Shown piece after piece: positions 44,809-52,860 of a stretch of 64,000 bases of DNA. The stretch lies in contig CAKZTQ010000032.1 in NCBI GenBank assembly GCA_937921735.1, forward strand, positions 32,169-96,168, read 5' to 3'. The stretch comes from an uncultured archaeon. GTDB taxonomy: Archaea; Hadarchaeota; Hadarchaeia; Hadarchaeales; Hadarchaeaceae. The notes beneath the pieces are model-generated. The model ran no database searches. It was given only the letters and a program-made list of their open reading frames with translations, and was not told the DNA's origin. Position 1 is the first letter of the stretch; each line of letters starts with the position of its first letter. Made by a program: the position numbers and the translations under genes.

Positions 44809-46110
44809 TCATATGGGCTTCATGTAGCCCCATTTGTCCAAGGCCGCCTTCAACTCCTTGTGGGTCTCGGCGTACTCGTCTAGGCTCACTCCCTTCTTGT
44901 ACGCCTCGATGGCCTGCACCACCGCCCTAGCCCCGGCTTCGATGCCCATCGGATGCCCCTGCGTCCCCCCGCCGACCTGTACGACGATGTCGGTAGTGCC
45001 GTAGATCTTGAACAGCTCGGGCAGGAGGCCGGGGTGAAGGCCACCGGAGGCGACTGGGAGCATAGGCTTGATCTTACCCCATTTCTGAGGCATCCTCAGC
45101 CCGGGGATCTCGTCCACCTCCTGCTGCGTGATCATCTCCTTCGTGGCGATGATCTCCCTCTCCTCGCCCGCCAGCTTCCCGACGACGGTGCCTATGTGGA
45201 GCTGATCTATGCCCGCCAGCCTCATCAGCTTAGCGAGGAAGAGCATGGACATGCCGTGCTTTGGGTTCCTCGTCATCATCGCGTGCATGGCCCTATGCCC
45301 ATGGATCGCCATGTCGTAGTCGTGGGCGAGCTCGGTCGCGGTCTGCACGGCGGTGAAGCCGCTCACGACGACGTCGATCATGAAATACCTGAACCCATGG
45401 TCATGGACCAGCTTTACCCTCCGCTCGAGCTCCTTCAGGTTTGGCGACGTCACGTTGAGGAATGCCTCCTTGACCTCGCCCGTCTCCTTCTCGGCTTTAT
45501 CCCTGTACTTCGCCACGAGCTCCACCCTCCTCTCGAACCTGTTGAACTTCTGATTCGTGAGGTTCTCGTCGTCCTTTATGCAGTCCATCCCTCCCCTCCA
45601 CACGGCGTACGCCACCTTCGCCGCGTGTTCGAAGGCGGTGTAGCCGATCTTGGGCTTCGGCACCACCGCGGTTATCGGCCCGGACTTCCTCTTGAAGATC
45701 CTCCTTATAGCATCCCTCCCGTAGGTGGGCCCCTTGAAGTGCTTTATGTACTCCAGCGGCAACTCAGCGTCGATCAGCCTGAGGTTCTGCACCGCCTTCA
45801 TGCCGTAGACGTTGCCCCCGAACCCGCTCATCATGCCGGCGATGGACCCCTCCTCAAAGATCAAAAGCGGGTAGGCGATCTTCACGTAGCGTTCGTCGTA
45901 GTAGTACGCGTACGCCTTCACCTTGGGCAGGAGCTTGGGAAGCGTCGTCAACGTGGTCCAGGTGCCAGACGAGCTCTCTGAGGCTATCCTGCCTATGGCA
46001 TCCTCCTTGCTCACGCCCGGCGCCGGCTCGTAGTAGAAAAGCACCTTGACGTCGGTCCTCGATGGTCTATACTTGGTGTCCACGAACTCATGATACCATT
46101 CGATCTTCAT
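44809..46110 (-). CDS. rbcL: RuBisCO large subunit, form III
   Basis: Carboxylates ribulose-1,5-bisphosphate to two 3-phosphoglycerate. Active-site elements are present: the N-terminal ESSSGTWTT, GGMDCIKDDENL with the carbamylated lysine and metal ligands, HGHRAMH, and SGGLHPG. It is archaeal form III by overall sequence and the absence of a small subunit. Length 433 is typical. It starts 16 bases after the rpoN stop, so it appears to be transcribed with the L18e-L13-S9-RpoN genes. With the R15P isomerase at 16163 it supports the AMP salvage pathway. Confidence 0.95.
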   Translation of the reverse strand: MKIEWYHEFVDTKYRPSRTDVKVLFYYEPAPGVSKEDAIGRIASESSSGTWTTLTTLPKLLPKVKAYAYYYDERYVKIAYPLLIFEEGSIAGMMSGFGGNVYGMKAVQNLRLIDAELPLEYIKHFKGPTYGRDAIRRIFKRKSGPITAVVPKPKIGYTAFEHAAKVAYAVWRGGMDCIKDDENLTNQKFNRFERRVELVAKYRDKAEKETGEVKEAFLNVTSPNLKELERRVKLVHDHGFRYFMIDVVVSGFTAVQTATELAHDYDMAIHGHRAMHAMMTRNPKHGMSMLFLAKLMRLAGIDQLHIGTVVGKLAGEEREIIATKEMITQQEVDEIPGLRMPQKWGKIKPMLPVASGGLHPGLLPELFKIYGTTDIVVQVGGGTQGHPMGIEAGARAVVQAIEAYKKGVSLDEYAETHKELKAALDKWGYMKPI

Positions 46111-46126
46111 GCTTCGACCTCAGCAT

Positions 46127-46318
46127 CTACTTCTTGAATCTCGCTATCTCGTCCATTAGGTCCACGCTCGTCAGCATCGTGGAGCGGCAACAATAGCGTG
46201 TTAGCCCTAAGTCATCGAGCACGCGCGCGGGTCGCTCGCCCTTCGCCACCCTGCGCTCGAACTCCTCGAACTTATCCCCCAGCAGCTTGCCACAGGTGAA
46301 ACAGCGGATGGGCTTCAC
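46127..46318 (-). CDS. rpoN: RNA polymerase subunit N
   Basis: A 63-residue zinc-binding RNAP subunit (Rpb10 homolog). It has the characteristic RCFTCGK and YCCR cysteines. GTG start. Follows S9 by four bases, the usual archaeal order. The customary next gene, rpoK, is replaced here by RuBisCO. Confidence 0.95.
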   Translation of the reverse strand: MKPIRCFTCGKLLGDKFEEFERRVAKGERPARVLDDLGLTRYCCRSTMLTSVDLMDEIARFKK

Positions 46319-46322
46319 GTCC

Positions 46323-46721
46323 TCACCTGTACGACTTTTGGAACTTAGCCCTAGCCCCGGGTCCTCCTGGCTTCTTGGGCTCCTTGAAGCGCACGTCGCT
46401 TTTTATCAGCGTCCAGTCGTGCTGCTTGAAGAGCTCGCGCAGCTTGGCATCGCCTGACCACTCGATCAGCCCCCTCGCGATCGCCGTTCGAGCTGCGTCC
46501 GCTTGTCCCATGAATCCGCCTCCGCTGACCTTGACCTCGATATCCACCTTCTTCGCGATCTCCGGAGCTAGCACTAAGGGCTCCATGATTCGCAGTCTCG
46601 CCAGTTCGGGCTCGTGTGCCTCGATGGAGCGGTTGTTGATGACAACCCTGCCCTTCCCATCTCTAATCGTGGCTCGCGCGATCGCTGCCTTCCTCCTCCC
46701 GACGGCTAGGACGATCCTCAA
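46323..46721 (-). CDS. rps9: Ribosomal protein S9 (uS9)
   Basis: A 132-residue small-subunit protein. The opening VGRRKAAIARATI, the middle GGGFMGQADAARTAIARGL and the basic C-terminal tail ending KFQKSYR that reaches the P site are diagnostic. TTG start at 46721, ten bases after the L13 stop. Confidence 0.96.
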   Translation of the reverse strand: MRIVLAVGRRKAAIARATIRDGKGRVVINNRSIEAHEPELARLRIMEPLVLAPEIAKKVDIEVKVSGGGFMGQADAARTAIARGLIEWSGDAKLRELFKQHDWTLIKSDVRFKEPKKPGGPGARAKFQKSYR

Positions 46722-46730
46722 TTCTCACAC

Positions 46731-47171
46731 CTAAAACTTTGCTCCTAGGTGTTGGCTAAGTTCCCCCACTCTAATAAACCATTCGGTGCGGAGGCGACTG
46801 AGGTGGGCGTCGGGGATGCTTTCGAACTTCATGTCCTTGAGCTCCGGGGGCACGCCCGTGTAAACCCTGAGGCGGCGGTATGCCTCGCGACCCCTGGGCT
46901 TGTCGAACGGAAGCATGCCACGCACGGTTAGCCTTACGAGTGCGTCCGGGCGTCTCGGGTGGAAGGGACCCTTCTTAGGGTTTACGAGGTTCCTGATCTC
47001 CATCCAAGCGTCGTAGGCCTTAAACGTCGCCTCCCTCTTGCCCGAGATCACCGCCCTCTCGGCGTTCACTATTGCCACCCTTTCGCCCTCGAGCAAGCGC
47101 TTGGCCACGAAGCTGGCCATCCTGCCCAAGATCAAGTCGGTGGCGTCGATGACGAGCATCTTCTCACCCAA
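46731..47171 (-). CDS. rpl13: Ribosomal protein L13 (uL13)
   Basis: A 146-residue large-subunit protein. VIDATDLILGRMASFVAKRLLEG and VRGMLPFDKPRGREAYRRLRVYTG are the conserved segments. The start at 47171 is GTG; an in-frame ATG four codons later is equally plausible. Overlaps L18e by eight bases. Confidence 0.96.
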   Translation of the reverse strand: MGEKMLVIDATDLILGRMASFVAKRLLEGERVAIVNAERAVISGKREATFKAYDAWMEIRNLVNPKKGPFHPRRPDALVRLTVRGMLPFDKPRGREAYRRLRVYTGVPPELKDMKFESIPDAHLSRLRTEWFIRVGELSQHLGAKF

Positions 47172-47529
47172 TTATCACCACGTTTTTTCCCTCGGGGTTT
47201 TGCTCCAGCAGCTGTTGAATGGTGAGCGCCCTCCCGCCCGCCTCGAGGATCTTGCGGCGGGCGGTTTGCGAGAACTTGAACGCGGCCACGCAGATGGGGC
47301 GGTCGAGCCTCCCGGCGCCCAAGACCTTGCCCGGTACGACCGCTATACATCCATCCTTACAATGGCGATTGAGGTGGCTGAGGTTGACCTCTGCTCGGCT
47401 GCGGCGTGGCTTGGAGAGCCTCTCCGCTAGGTCGCGCCAAAGCGTCGAGTTCGTCTCCTTCCCTTTCGAGCGGAGCTGGCGCAGCAGCTTGCGCAGGATT
47501 GGGTTCGTAGGGCCTGTGGGCTTGGGCAT
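47164..47529 (-). CDS. rpl18e: Ribosomal protein L18e (eL18)
   Basis: An archaeal/eukaryal large-subunit protein of 121 residues from the ATG at 47529 (MPKPTGPTNP). The segments LSKPRRSRAEVNLSHLNRH, VPGKVLGAGRLDRPICVAAFKFS and the C-terminal alpha/beta part are as expected. The open frame continues upstream to 47823, but those residues do not resemble the family. First gene of the ribosomal operon that ends with RuBisCO. Confidence 0.94.
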   Translation of the reverse strand: MPKPTGPTNPILRKLLRQLRSKGKETNSTLWRDLAERLSKPRRSRAEVNLSHLNRHCKDGCIAVVPGKVLGAGRLDRPICVAAFKFSQTARRKILEAGGRALTIQQLLEQNPEGKNVVIIG

Positions 47530-47643
47530 CTTCGGCACCCGCCTCAGCTTTCGACACCTTCTTTGAGCACGTTCTAATAAGCTTACCCTTGGGCGAGACC
47601 AAAGGTAATTTATCGACGAAGCGAATATTTTTCTGGCGAGCGG

Positions 47644-48969
47644 ATGCCCCTCGCGGTCAAGTGGCTGAAGGACCTGATCCCGCCAAAGCTCGCGAGCGAG
47701 CTGGAGCCCCCAGTGTTGAGCATCGAGGTGGCTAGAGCTCCCTCCAGCTCCCTCTGCCTGCTGTGCAAGGGAGGCCGCATGCTCTGCGGTAAGCTTAGAT
47801 GTCCGATCATAGCTAAGGCCCAATCGCTGGCGAGGTGCAGCGCGAGGATAGAATCGGAGAGGATAGAGGGGTCGACGCCGCCAGGCGTGTTCGTGGGGCG
47901 GATAGGTTACCCAAAGGTGTACGTCGGCCCCATGGTGCCCCCCTACTTCGGCGACACCTCCATCCTAGACGAGCCCGAGCTCTGGGTCGGCAAGACCATA
48001 AACGAGATCATGGACTACCGCTTCTCGCTGGTGAGGGGCAAGGTCAGGGCGAGCGTGTTCGACGCGCCATCGGGCGGGGGGACGCTGGGCTTGCTTCAGG
48101 AGCTGGCGATGAGCACCAGTCCCATCGACTCCGAGGCGGTGTTCGCGAGGAGGCCACGAGGTGTGATCACCCTGAGCGAGGACACGCCGCCTTTTGGGCC
48201 GTCCGCCCCGCTCAAGTCCTTCAGGGCGGCGGAGGTCAAGGTGGACAGGAGGATAGAGAAGGCCTTCTACGATCGGGACCTGAGGGCGACGGAGGCGGTG
48301 GTGGATCTTTACTCCGAAGGGGTTTCGGTCACCAAGCTTCAACGGGCCTTCAGCTTGGGCATGTTCGGCGTGAGGTCTAGGCGAAGGCTCGTGCCGACGC
48401 GATGGAGCATAACCGCGGTCGACAGCATCCTGTCGCAGGCCCTCATCGACGAGGTGAAGCAGTACGACACCATCGACGAGTACCGCGTCTACTCGTTCGA
48501 GAACCTCGACAACCTCTACGTGGCGATACTCATGCCTGAGCGATGGAGCTTCGAGTGGATCGAGTGCTGGTTCCCGGGCACCACCTGGAACCCCGACGCC
48601 GGAGCCAGCCCAGCGATGATGGGGGACCACGAGTACTACTGGGGTAGGACGACTTATCCAGACGTCGGCGGGTGCTACTACGCTTGCAGGTTGGCGGTGG
48701 CGGAGAGGCTCAGCCGGGAGCGCAGGCAGGCGTCGGCGCTCGTTCTGCGGGAGATCCACCCGGGCTACATCCTACCCGTGGGCGTCTGGAACGTGCGCGA
48801 GAGCGTCCGCGCGATGCTTAGGGCGGAGCCCAAGAGGTTCGACGACCTGCAGGCCGCTTTGAACCACGCGTGCTCAAAGCTCACGGTCCCCCTTCGAAGG
48901 TGGATCGAGAGCAGCGAGCTGCTGAAGCGAGCGTTGTTCCAGAGGAAGATCACGGAGTTCTCACCATGA
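47644..48969 (+). CDS. nreA: DNA repair protein NreA
   Basis: Archaeal Nre family, linked to repair of DNA damage and to PCNA binding. The N-terminal zinc motif CLLCKGGRMLCGKLRCP spans about residues 38-54. The STPPGVFVGRIGYPKVYVGPMVPP segment is the family hallmark. A hydrophobic LLKRALFQRKITEF stretch closes the protein where PCNA-binding peptides occur in relatives, but it is not a clean PIP box. Length 441 is normal. The stop overlaps the radical SAM start as ATGA. Confidence 0.9.
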   Translation: MPLAVKWLKDLIPPKLASELEPPVLSIEVARAPSSSLCLLCKGGRMLCGKLRCPIIAKAQSLARCSARIESERIEGSTPPGVFVGRIGYPKVYVGPMVPPYFGDTSILDEPELWVGKTINEIMDYRFSLVRGKVRASVFDAPSGGGTLGLLQELAMSTSPIDSEAVFARRPRGVITLSEDTPPFGPSAPLKSFRAAEVKVDRRIEKAFYDRDLRATEAVVDLYSEGVSVTKLQRAFSLGMFGVRSRRRLVPTRWSITAVDSILSQALIDEVKQYDTIDEYRVYSFENLDNLYVAILMPERWSFEWIECWFPGTTWNPDAGASPAMMGDHEYYWGRTTYPDVGGCYYACRLAVAERLSRERRQASALVLREIHPGYILPVGVWNVRESVRAMLRAEPKRFDDLQAALNHACSKLTVPLRRWIESSELLKRALFQRKITEFSP

Positions 48970-49832
48970 GCGTCGAGTATTCGTCGATCACCTGCAGGAC
49001 CGCGCTCTCGCCGAGCAAGTTGCCGGGACTGAAGTACTCGCTCAACCCATACGTGGGCTGCGAGCACGGCTGCATCTACTGCTACAGCAGGTCCATCTTC
49101 AGGGACAGGGAGCTCGCCCTGCGGTGGGGAAGGTTCGTCAGGGCAAAGCAAAACATCCCGGAGCTCCTTTCGCGAGAGATAAAGCGCAAGCCTAAGGGGG
49201 TCATAGGGCTGAGCACCATCACCGACCCCTATCAACCCCTCGAGGCCAAGCTGGGGCTGACGAGGAGGTGCTTGGAGGTCCTCTCGAGGCACGAGTTCCC
49301 GGTGTCGATCCAGACGAAGTCCGACCTCGTGCTCCGCGACGCGGACTTGGTAAAGCCCGGAAGGTTCGACGTGGGGGTGACGATAACCACCATGGACGAG
49401 GATCTCGCGAGGAAGATCGAGCCTAAGTCGCCCAGCCCCGATGCGAGGGCGCAGGTGGTGGAGGAGTTCGCCTCGCGGGGCGTGGAGACGTGGGTGTTCC
49501 TCGGCCCCATCATACCCGAGATAAACGACGACGCACCGAGCATCGAGCGGGTGATCGAGGTGGCTAGGAGGAGCGGGAGCAAGCTCATGTACGACAAGTT
49601 GAACCTCAGGGCTTGGGTGCTGGAATCCATCGCGCCCTTCCTCGAGGAGGAGAGACCGGGGCTCGTTGATAGGCTGCCCTCGCTCCTCACCGCTGGGTCC
49701 GACTACTGGCGCAGGATCTCATCGCTTGTCGAGGGACTCTGCGCCGAGCGAGCCGTCCGCTGCGAGCCCGCCTTCCCTAGCTGGGCGTGCGAGGTCCCGT
49801 CCAAGAGGCAGGCCACGCCATCCAAAAGGTAA
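48966..49832 (+). CDS. SplB-like radical SAM protein
   Basis: Radical SAM enzyme of the COG1533/SplB-like group. Cluster ligands are C32, C36 and C39 in VGCEHGCIYCYS; the TITDPYQPLEAKLGLTRR segment is characteristic. It lacks proof of a photoproduct-lyase role, and related archaeal proteins are uncharacterised. The ATG at 48966 is translationally coupled to nreA, so a DNA repair or nucleic-acid role is a fair guess. Length 288. Confidence 0.85.
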   Translation: MSVEYSSITCRTALSPSKLPGLKYSLNPYVGCEHGCIYCYSRSIFRDRELALRWGRFVRAKQNIPELLSREIKRKPKGVIGLSTITDPYQPLEAKLGLTRRCLEVLSRHEFPVSIQTKSDLVLRDADLVKPGRFDVGVTITTMDEDLARKIEPKSPSPDARAQVVEEFASRGVETWVFLGPIIPEINDDAPSIERVIEVARRSGSKLMYDKLNLRAWVLESIAPFLEEERPGLVDRLPSLLTAGSDYWRRISSLVEGLCAERAVRCEPAFPSWACEVPSKRQATPSKR

Positions 49833-49997
49833 GATACTCGACCATTTTCGCGTAGAGGCAACTTTTAAAAAGTTTTGGACGATTTGGGGCAGGAAATCGA
49901 CGAAATCAAAAGAATTGAGATTTATGAAGGGCCAAAAATCTATCAAATGAACGGTTTTTGAAGAATTGGTAAATACTCCTGGAAACAATGGACCGAT

Positions 49998-50018
49998 AGC
50001 CGCGCGAGCGCGCGGGCT
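49998..50018 (+). promoter_or_regulatory. GC-rich hairpin in the leader of a secreted-protein operon
   Basis: AGCCGCGCG and CGCGCGGGCT form a near-perfect stem around a two-base turn, in an otherwise AT-rich leader. It lies about 17 bases before the ATG at 50035 and just ahead of the GAGGTGGG ribosome-binding site. It could modulate translation or transcript stability. Confidence 0.4.
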
Positions 50019-50034
50019 AGAAGAGGTGGGAAGG

Positions 50035-50478
50035 ATGAGGAAGGCGATACCCGCGTTGATCGCGATCGCGTTGGCGCTAGCGACGGCAGGGGTAGCGCTG
50101 GCGCAGACTAGGGATACGCAGGGTTGCGCGGAGAACAGGCCTCCCCTGCACTGGCGCTGGCGGGGGCTGCGAGGTCCATGTCTCAAGGAAATCCATCCCG
50201 CGCTCGAAGTAAGCGAGGAATTCCAGCAAAAGGTGATGCAAATAGCTAAGGCTGACCCAGACGTTCAGGAGCTACTCGACGCGGGTTACGAGAACGCGGG
50301 GATAAAGCCCATCGTTAAAGCGACGGTGCAGGGCAACGGCGAGGTGACGCTGAGGGCAAGCAAGGCCATACTAATGCTCCGCAAGGAGGGCGGCCGCGCG
50401 ATGGTGCACGTCGACGTCGAGGCGGAAAAGGTGACCAAGATAGTGAAGGTCGAGTGGACGGTGATCGAGAAATCTTAA
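50035..50478 (+). CDS. Secreted PepSY-like protein
   Basis: A 147-residue protein with a clear N-terminal signal peptide (MRKAIPALIAIALALATA with a cleavage-like GVALA-QT). The mature part is a small alpha/beta domain (KVMQIAKADPDVQELLDAGYE, then beta strands VKATVQGNGEVTLRAS and MVHVDVEAEKVTKIV) that resembles PepSY/YpeB-type domains. The ATG at 50035 follows GAGGTGGG; the longer frame to 49966 lacks signal character. It precedes a Lon-like protease by 35 bases. Confidence 0.65.
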   Translation: MRKAIPALIAIALALATAGVALAQTRDTQGCAENRPPLHWRWRGLRGPCLKEIHPALEVSEEFQQKVMQIAKADPDVQELLDAGYENAGIKPIVKATVQGNGEVTLRASKAILMLRKEGGRAMVHVDVEAEKVTKIVKVEWTVIEKS

Positions 50479-50513
50479 GCGGCGCAGCTAGAAAACTTAA
50501 AGTCGTGCTGAGC

Positions 50514-51350
50514 ATGTCTTACGCGCGATCCCGCCGGAGGAAGCGTGAGGCCGTTAGGCTTGGGACGGCGTTGGCTTTAGTCGCCGTCGCCGCCTTCCTA
50601 GCGGGGACCATCTTCGGCGTGGAAGTGCTGAGCCCCGCCCGCCACCGCCAGGTCTCCGGCCACGCTTGGACGACTTCCACGCAGGAGGCGTCGATAAGGA
50701 TAGCCGCCGTGCGCTCCGACGGGCCGGGCGTGATCTGCGGTCTGACGGTCACGATTAAACCGGGCATGGGTAGGATCTTCACCGACACCCGTCCTCTCAT
50801 TGGGTTGGACTTTCAGGACTCTGAGAGGATCGCCGTCAAAGTGGCGGCCGGGCTCACCGACGTAGCCTTAAACGAGAACGGCGGACTGATGGGCGCGGAC
50901 GTGTTCTTCGCCGTCTCGCCACCTGCGGAGGGCAGCGTCACCATCCAAGCGGTGGATGGGCCTAGCGCAGGCGCGGCGATGACGGTGGCGGTGGTTGCGG
51001 CGATCGAAAACAGAAAGGTCAAGGAGGACGTGATCATAACCGGCACGATCCGGGAAGACGGGAGCATAGGCCCGGTGGGCGGGATCTTCGAGAAGGCGAG
51101 GGCGGCGAACGACTTCGGTGCGAGGCTCTTCCTCGTACCCAAGGGGCAGAGCGTGGTGATCATGTACAGGGAGGTCGTGCGCCAAGCTGGGCCGTTCAGG
51201 TTCGTGACCTACGAGCCGGTGGTCGTCGACCTCAACTCGTACGCTGAGAACGCGGGTTGGAGCATCCGCATCTTGGAGGTCTCCAACATCCAAGAAGCTG
51301 TGGACCTGATGCTAGAGGCAAGGCCAGCGATCGAGGGAGGGCTGCTGTAG
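50514..51350 (+). CDS. Membrane-anchored Lon-like (S16) protease
   Basis: A single N-terminal transmembrane helix (about residues 16-36) holds a Lon-type proteolytic domain without an ATPase part. The catalytic serine is in VDGPSAGAAM and the lysine in GGIFEKARAAND, the Lon dyad. The domain faces outward if the anchor is a signal-anchor. The ATG at 50514 is used; a GTG nine bases earlier is possible. It is coupled to the secreted PepSY-like gene, suggesting joint surface proteolysis and its inhibition. Confidence 0.85.
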   Translation: MSYARSRRRKREAVRLGTALALVAVAAFLAGTIFGVEVLSPARHRQVSGHAWTTSTQEASIRIAAVRSDGPGVICGLTVTIKPGMGRIFTDTRPLIGLDFQDSERIAVKVAAGLTDVALNENGGLMGADVFFAVSPPAEGSVTIQAVDGPSAGAAMTVAVVAAIENRKVKEDVIITGTIREDGSIGPVGGIFEKARAANDFGARLFLVPKGQSVVIMYREVVRQAGPFRFVTYEPVVVDLNSYAENAGWSIRILEVSNIQEAVDLMLEARPAIEGGLL

Positions 51351-51422
51351 TCACTTTTCGGCCGGCCGTGACCGCTAGCTCTCAAATTTATTAGAGCGGA
51401 CGAAATTACAACAGGGGTTTAA

Positions 51423-52118
51423 ATGCGGATCATGGTGGTGAATCCCATCACCACGCGCGAGTTCGAGCCGCTCACCAGGAGCGAGTTCGAGGCAGCCGCG
51501 AGAGCCGACGTTGAGATCGAGGTGGTGAGCTTGGACGAGGGTCCGCCCTCGATAGAATCGCGCTACGAGGAGCAGCTAGCGGCGAGGGATATCCTGAGGA
51601 AGGTCGAGAGGGCGAACGCGGAGGGCTACGACGCCGTGATCGTAAATTGCTTCGGGGACCCCGCAATAGGTGCTGCTAGGGAAATCTCGAGGATCCCCGT
51701 CATCGGACCAGGCGAGGCTTCGTTCTTGCTCGCCTGCTGCCTCGGGCAGAACTTCTCCGTGGTCACGATGGTAGACAGCTTGGTGCCGGTGGTGGTCGAG
51801 AACCTTCGTAGGCTTGGCCTCTTGGATAGGTTGGCCTCGGTGAGGACGCTGGAGATACCCGTGTTAGAGTTGATGGACAGGGCGAGGGTCAAGTCCGCCC
51901 TGTTGGAGGCATCGAGGAAGGCGGTGAGCGAGGACCGCGCGCAGGTGATAGTCTTGGGGTGCACGGGACTCGTAGGACTGGCGGCGGAGGTTCAGGGGGA
52001 GCTAGGGGTTCCGGTCGTGGACCCGGCGATAGCCTCGCTGAAACTCGCCGAGGCCTTGGTCGACATGAGGCTATCTCACAGCAAGGCGACGTACGCAAAG
52101 CCTAAGGGGACCAAATAG
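51423..52118 (+). CDS. Asp/Glu/hydantoin racemase family protein
   Basis: Cofactor-independent racemase fold. Two active-site cysteines lie in symmetric positions: VNCFGDPAIGAAR (about residue 77) and LGCTGLVGLA (about 180). The opening MRIMVVNPITT is that of hydantoin racemases. Length 231 is typical. Stands alone with a TATA-like AAATTTATTAGA upstream. Substrate unknown; an amino-acid or hydantoin derivative by family. Confidence 0.87.
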   Translation: MRIMVVNPITTREFEPLTRSEFEAAARADVEIEVVSLDEGPPSIESRYEEQLAARDILRKVERANAEGYDAVIVNCFGDPAIGAAREISRIPVIGPGEASFLLACCLGQNFSVVTMVDSLVPVVVENLRRLGLLDRLASVRTLEIPVLELMDRARVKSALLEASRKAVSEDRAQVIVLGCTGLVGLAAEVQGELGVPVVDPAIASLKLAEALVDMRLSHSKATYAKPKGTK

Positions 52119-52209
52119 CGCCGTTGTCTTTTCTCTTCGTCGATGGATGGGCTCAAGCCTTTCACAGCTCCGCGCGCTTTCTGGCGCGAAAAAAAAGCTT
52201 CTAGAACTA

Positions 52210-52297
52210 TGGTGCGGGGGCGGGGATTTGAACCCCGGAACCCCTACGGGACAGGCTCCTAAAGCCTGCGCCTTTGACCAGGCTCGGCCACCCCCGC
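52210..52297 (-). tRNA. tRNA-Leu (anticodon TAG), CCA encoded
   Basis: Type II tRNA: acceptor GCGGGGG with CCCCCGC, D-arm GGCCGAGCCTGGTCAAAGGC, anticodon stem CAGGC/GCCTG around TTTAGGA (anticodon TAG, leucine), a long variable arm (TCCCGTAGGGGTT) and T-loop TTCAAAT. Discriminator A at 52213 followed by encoded CCA. No intron. Confidence 0.96.
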
Positions 52298-52304
52298 ACG
52301 ATGC

Positions 52305-52517
52305 CTACCAAAGCTTCCCCGGCTTTCCGCTTGCCTGCGAGGCGCGCTGGGCCATCCGCTCCAGCCTGGCCTCCTTCTTGCCCCTCTTGAAGCAGCCCCT
52401 GCAGTACCACTTGCCCGTCGTCTTCTTCGCGCAGGCGCGGTGGAGCTCTACGCCGCAGCCATTGCACTTGACCGTCGGCGGCTCCAGCGGCTTCCTACAT
52501 TCAGGGCATTCGATCAT
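52305..52517 (-). CDS. Small zinc-finger protein (treble/LIM-like)
   Basis: A 70-residue protein with four metal-binding knuckles: C-x2-C (ECPECRK), C-x2-C (KCNGCG), H-x2-C (LHRAC) and C-x2-C (YCRGC), enough for two zinc ions in a LIM/RING/PHD-like cross-brace, with a basic C-terminal tail. The ATG at 52517 starts directly before the first knuckle. Encoded just upstream of tRNA-Leu on the same strand. Role unknown. Confidence 0.7.
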   Translation of the reverse strand: MIECPECRKPLEPPTVKCNGCGVELHRACAKKTTGKWYCRGCFKRGKKEARLERMAQRASQASGKPGKLW

Positions 52518-52625
52518 CGTCTCGCCTTTTCGCTGGCACAGTAGCAACGAATTATTTGGGAACTTCCCACCTTAATCCTTTCTCGCGCGTTTGGGGTCCG
52601 GCAGGTCCGAGTTAAAAGATGGAAA

Positions 52626-52802
52626 TCAAGCCGGTCTTTCCCTTCGAAGTTCAACAGGGTCTTCTGACCTCAATTGATTGGTAAAGGAGTAGAGAGCTCC
52701 ACCAAGCATGAAGTGCATCTCCCAAATGTTTTTGGCGTCTCCGCGTCTTGAAAGATTATGTGCTCGCTCAAACCAGGTGAAGTGCTCTTTCGACGTAAAA
52801 AT
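52626..52802 (-). pseudogene. Short protein-coding remnant, unidentified
   Basis: The 343-base gap between the zinc-finger gene and the large surface-protein gene is mostly non-coding. It does hold an uninterrupted 58-codon frame after a TGA, without a start codon, ending at 52626. It reads as sensible protein (K-E-H-F-T-W-F-E-R-A-H-N-L-S-R-R-G-D-A, then M-H-F-M-L-G-G-A-L-Y-S-F). It looks like the C-terminal end of a lost gene, perhaps a transposase, but I cannot name the family. Confidence 0.35.
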
Positions 52803-52860
52803 TCAGGCGAAGTAAGAATTTCGAAGGAGAACCCTAAGGGAGAGATTTTAAGTGGTCACG

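Noticed and set aside
44953-45981. 342-codon plus-strand frame opposite RuBisCO
   Set aside because: A shadow frame rich in R, H, L and P from GC-biased codons; the RuBisCO active site is on the other strand.
47530-47823. N-terminal extension of L18e to 219 residues
   Set aside because: The extra residues do not resemble the family, and most overlap the divergent nreA gene region.
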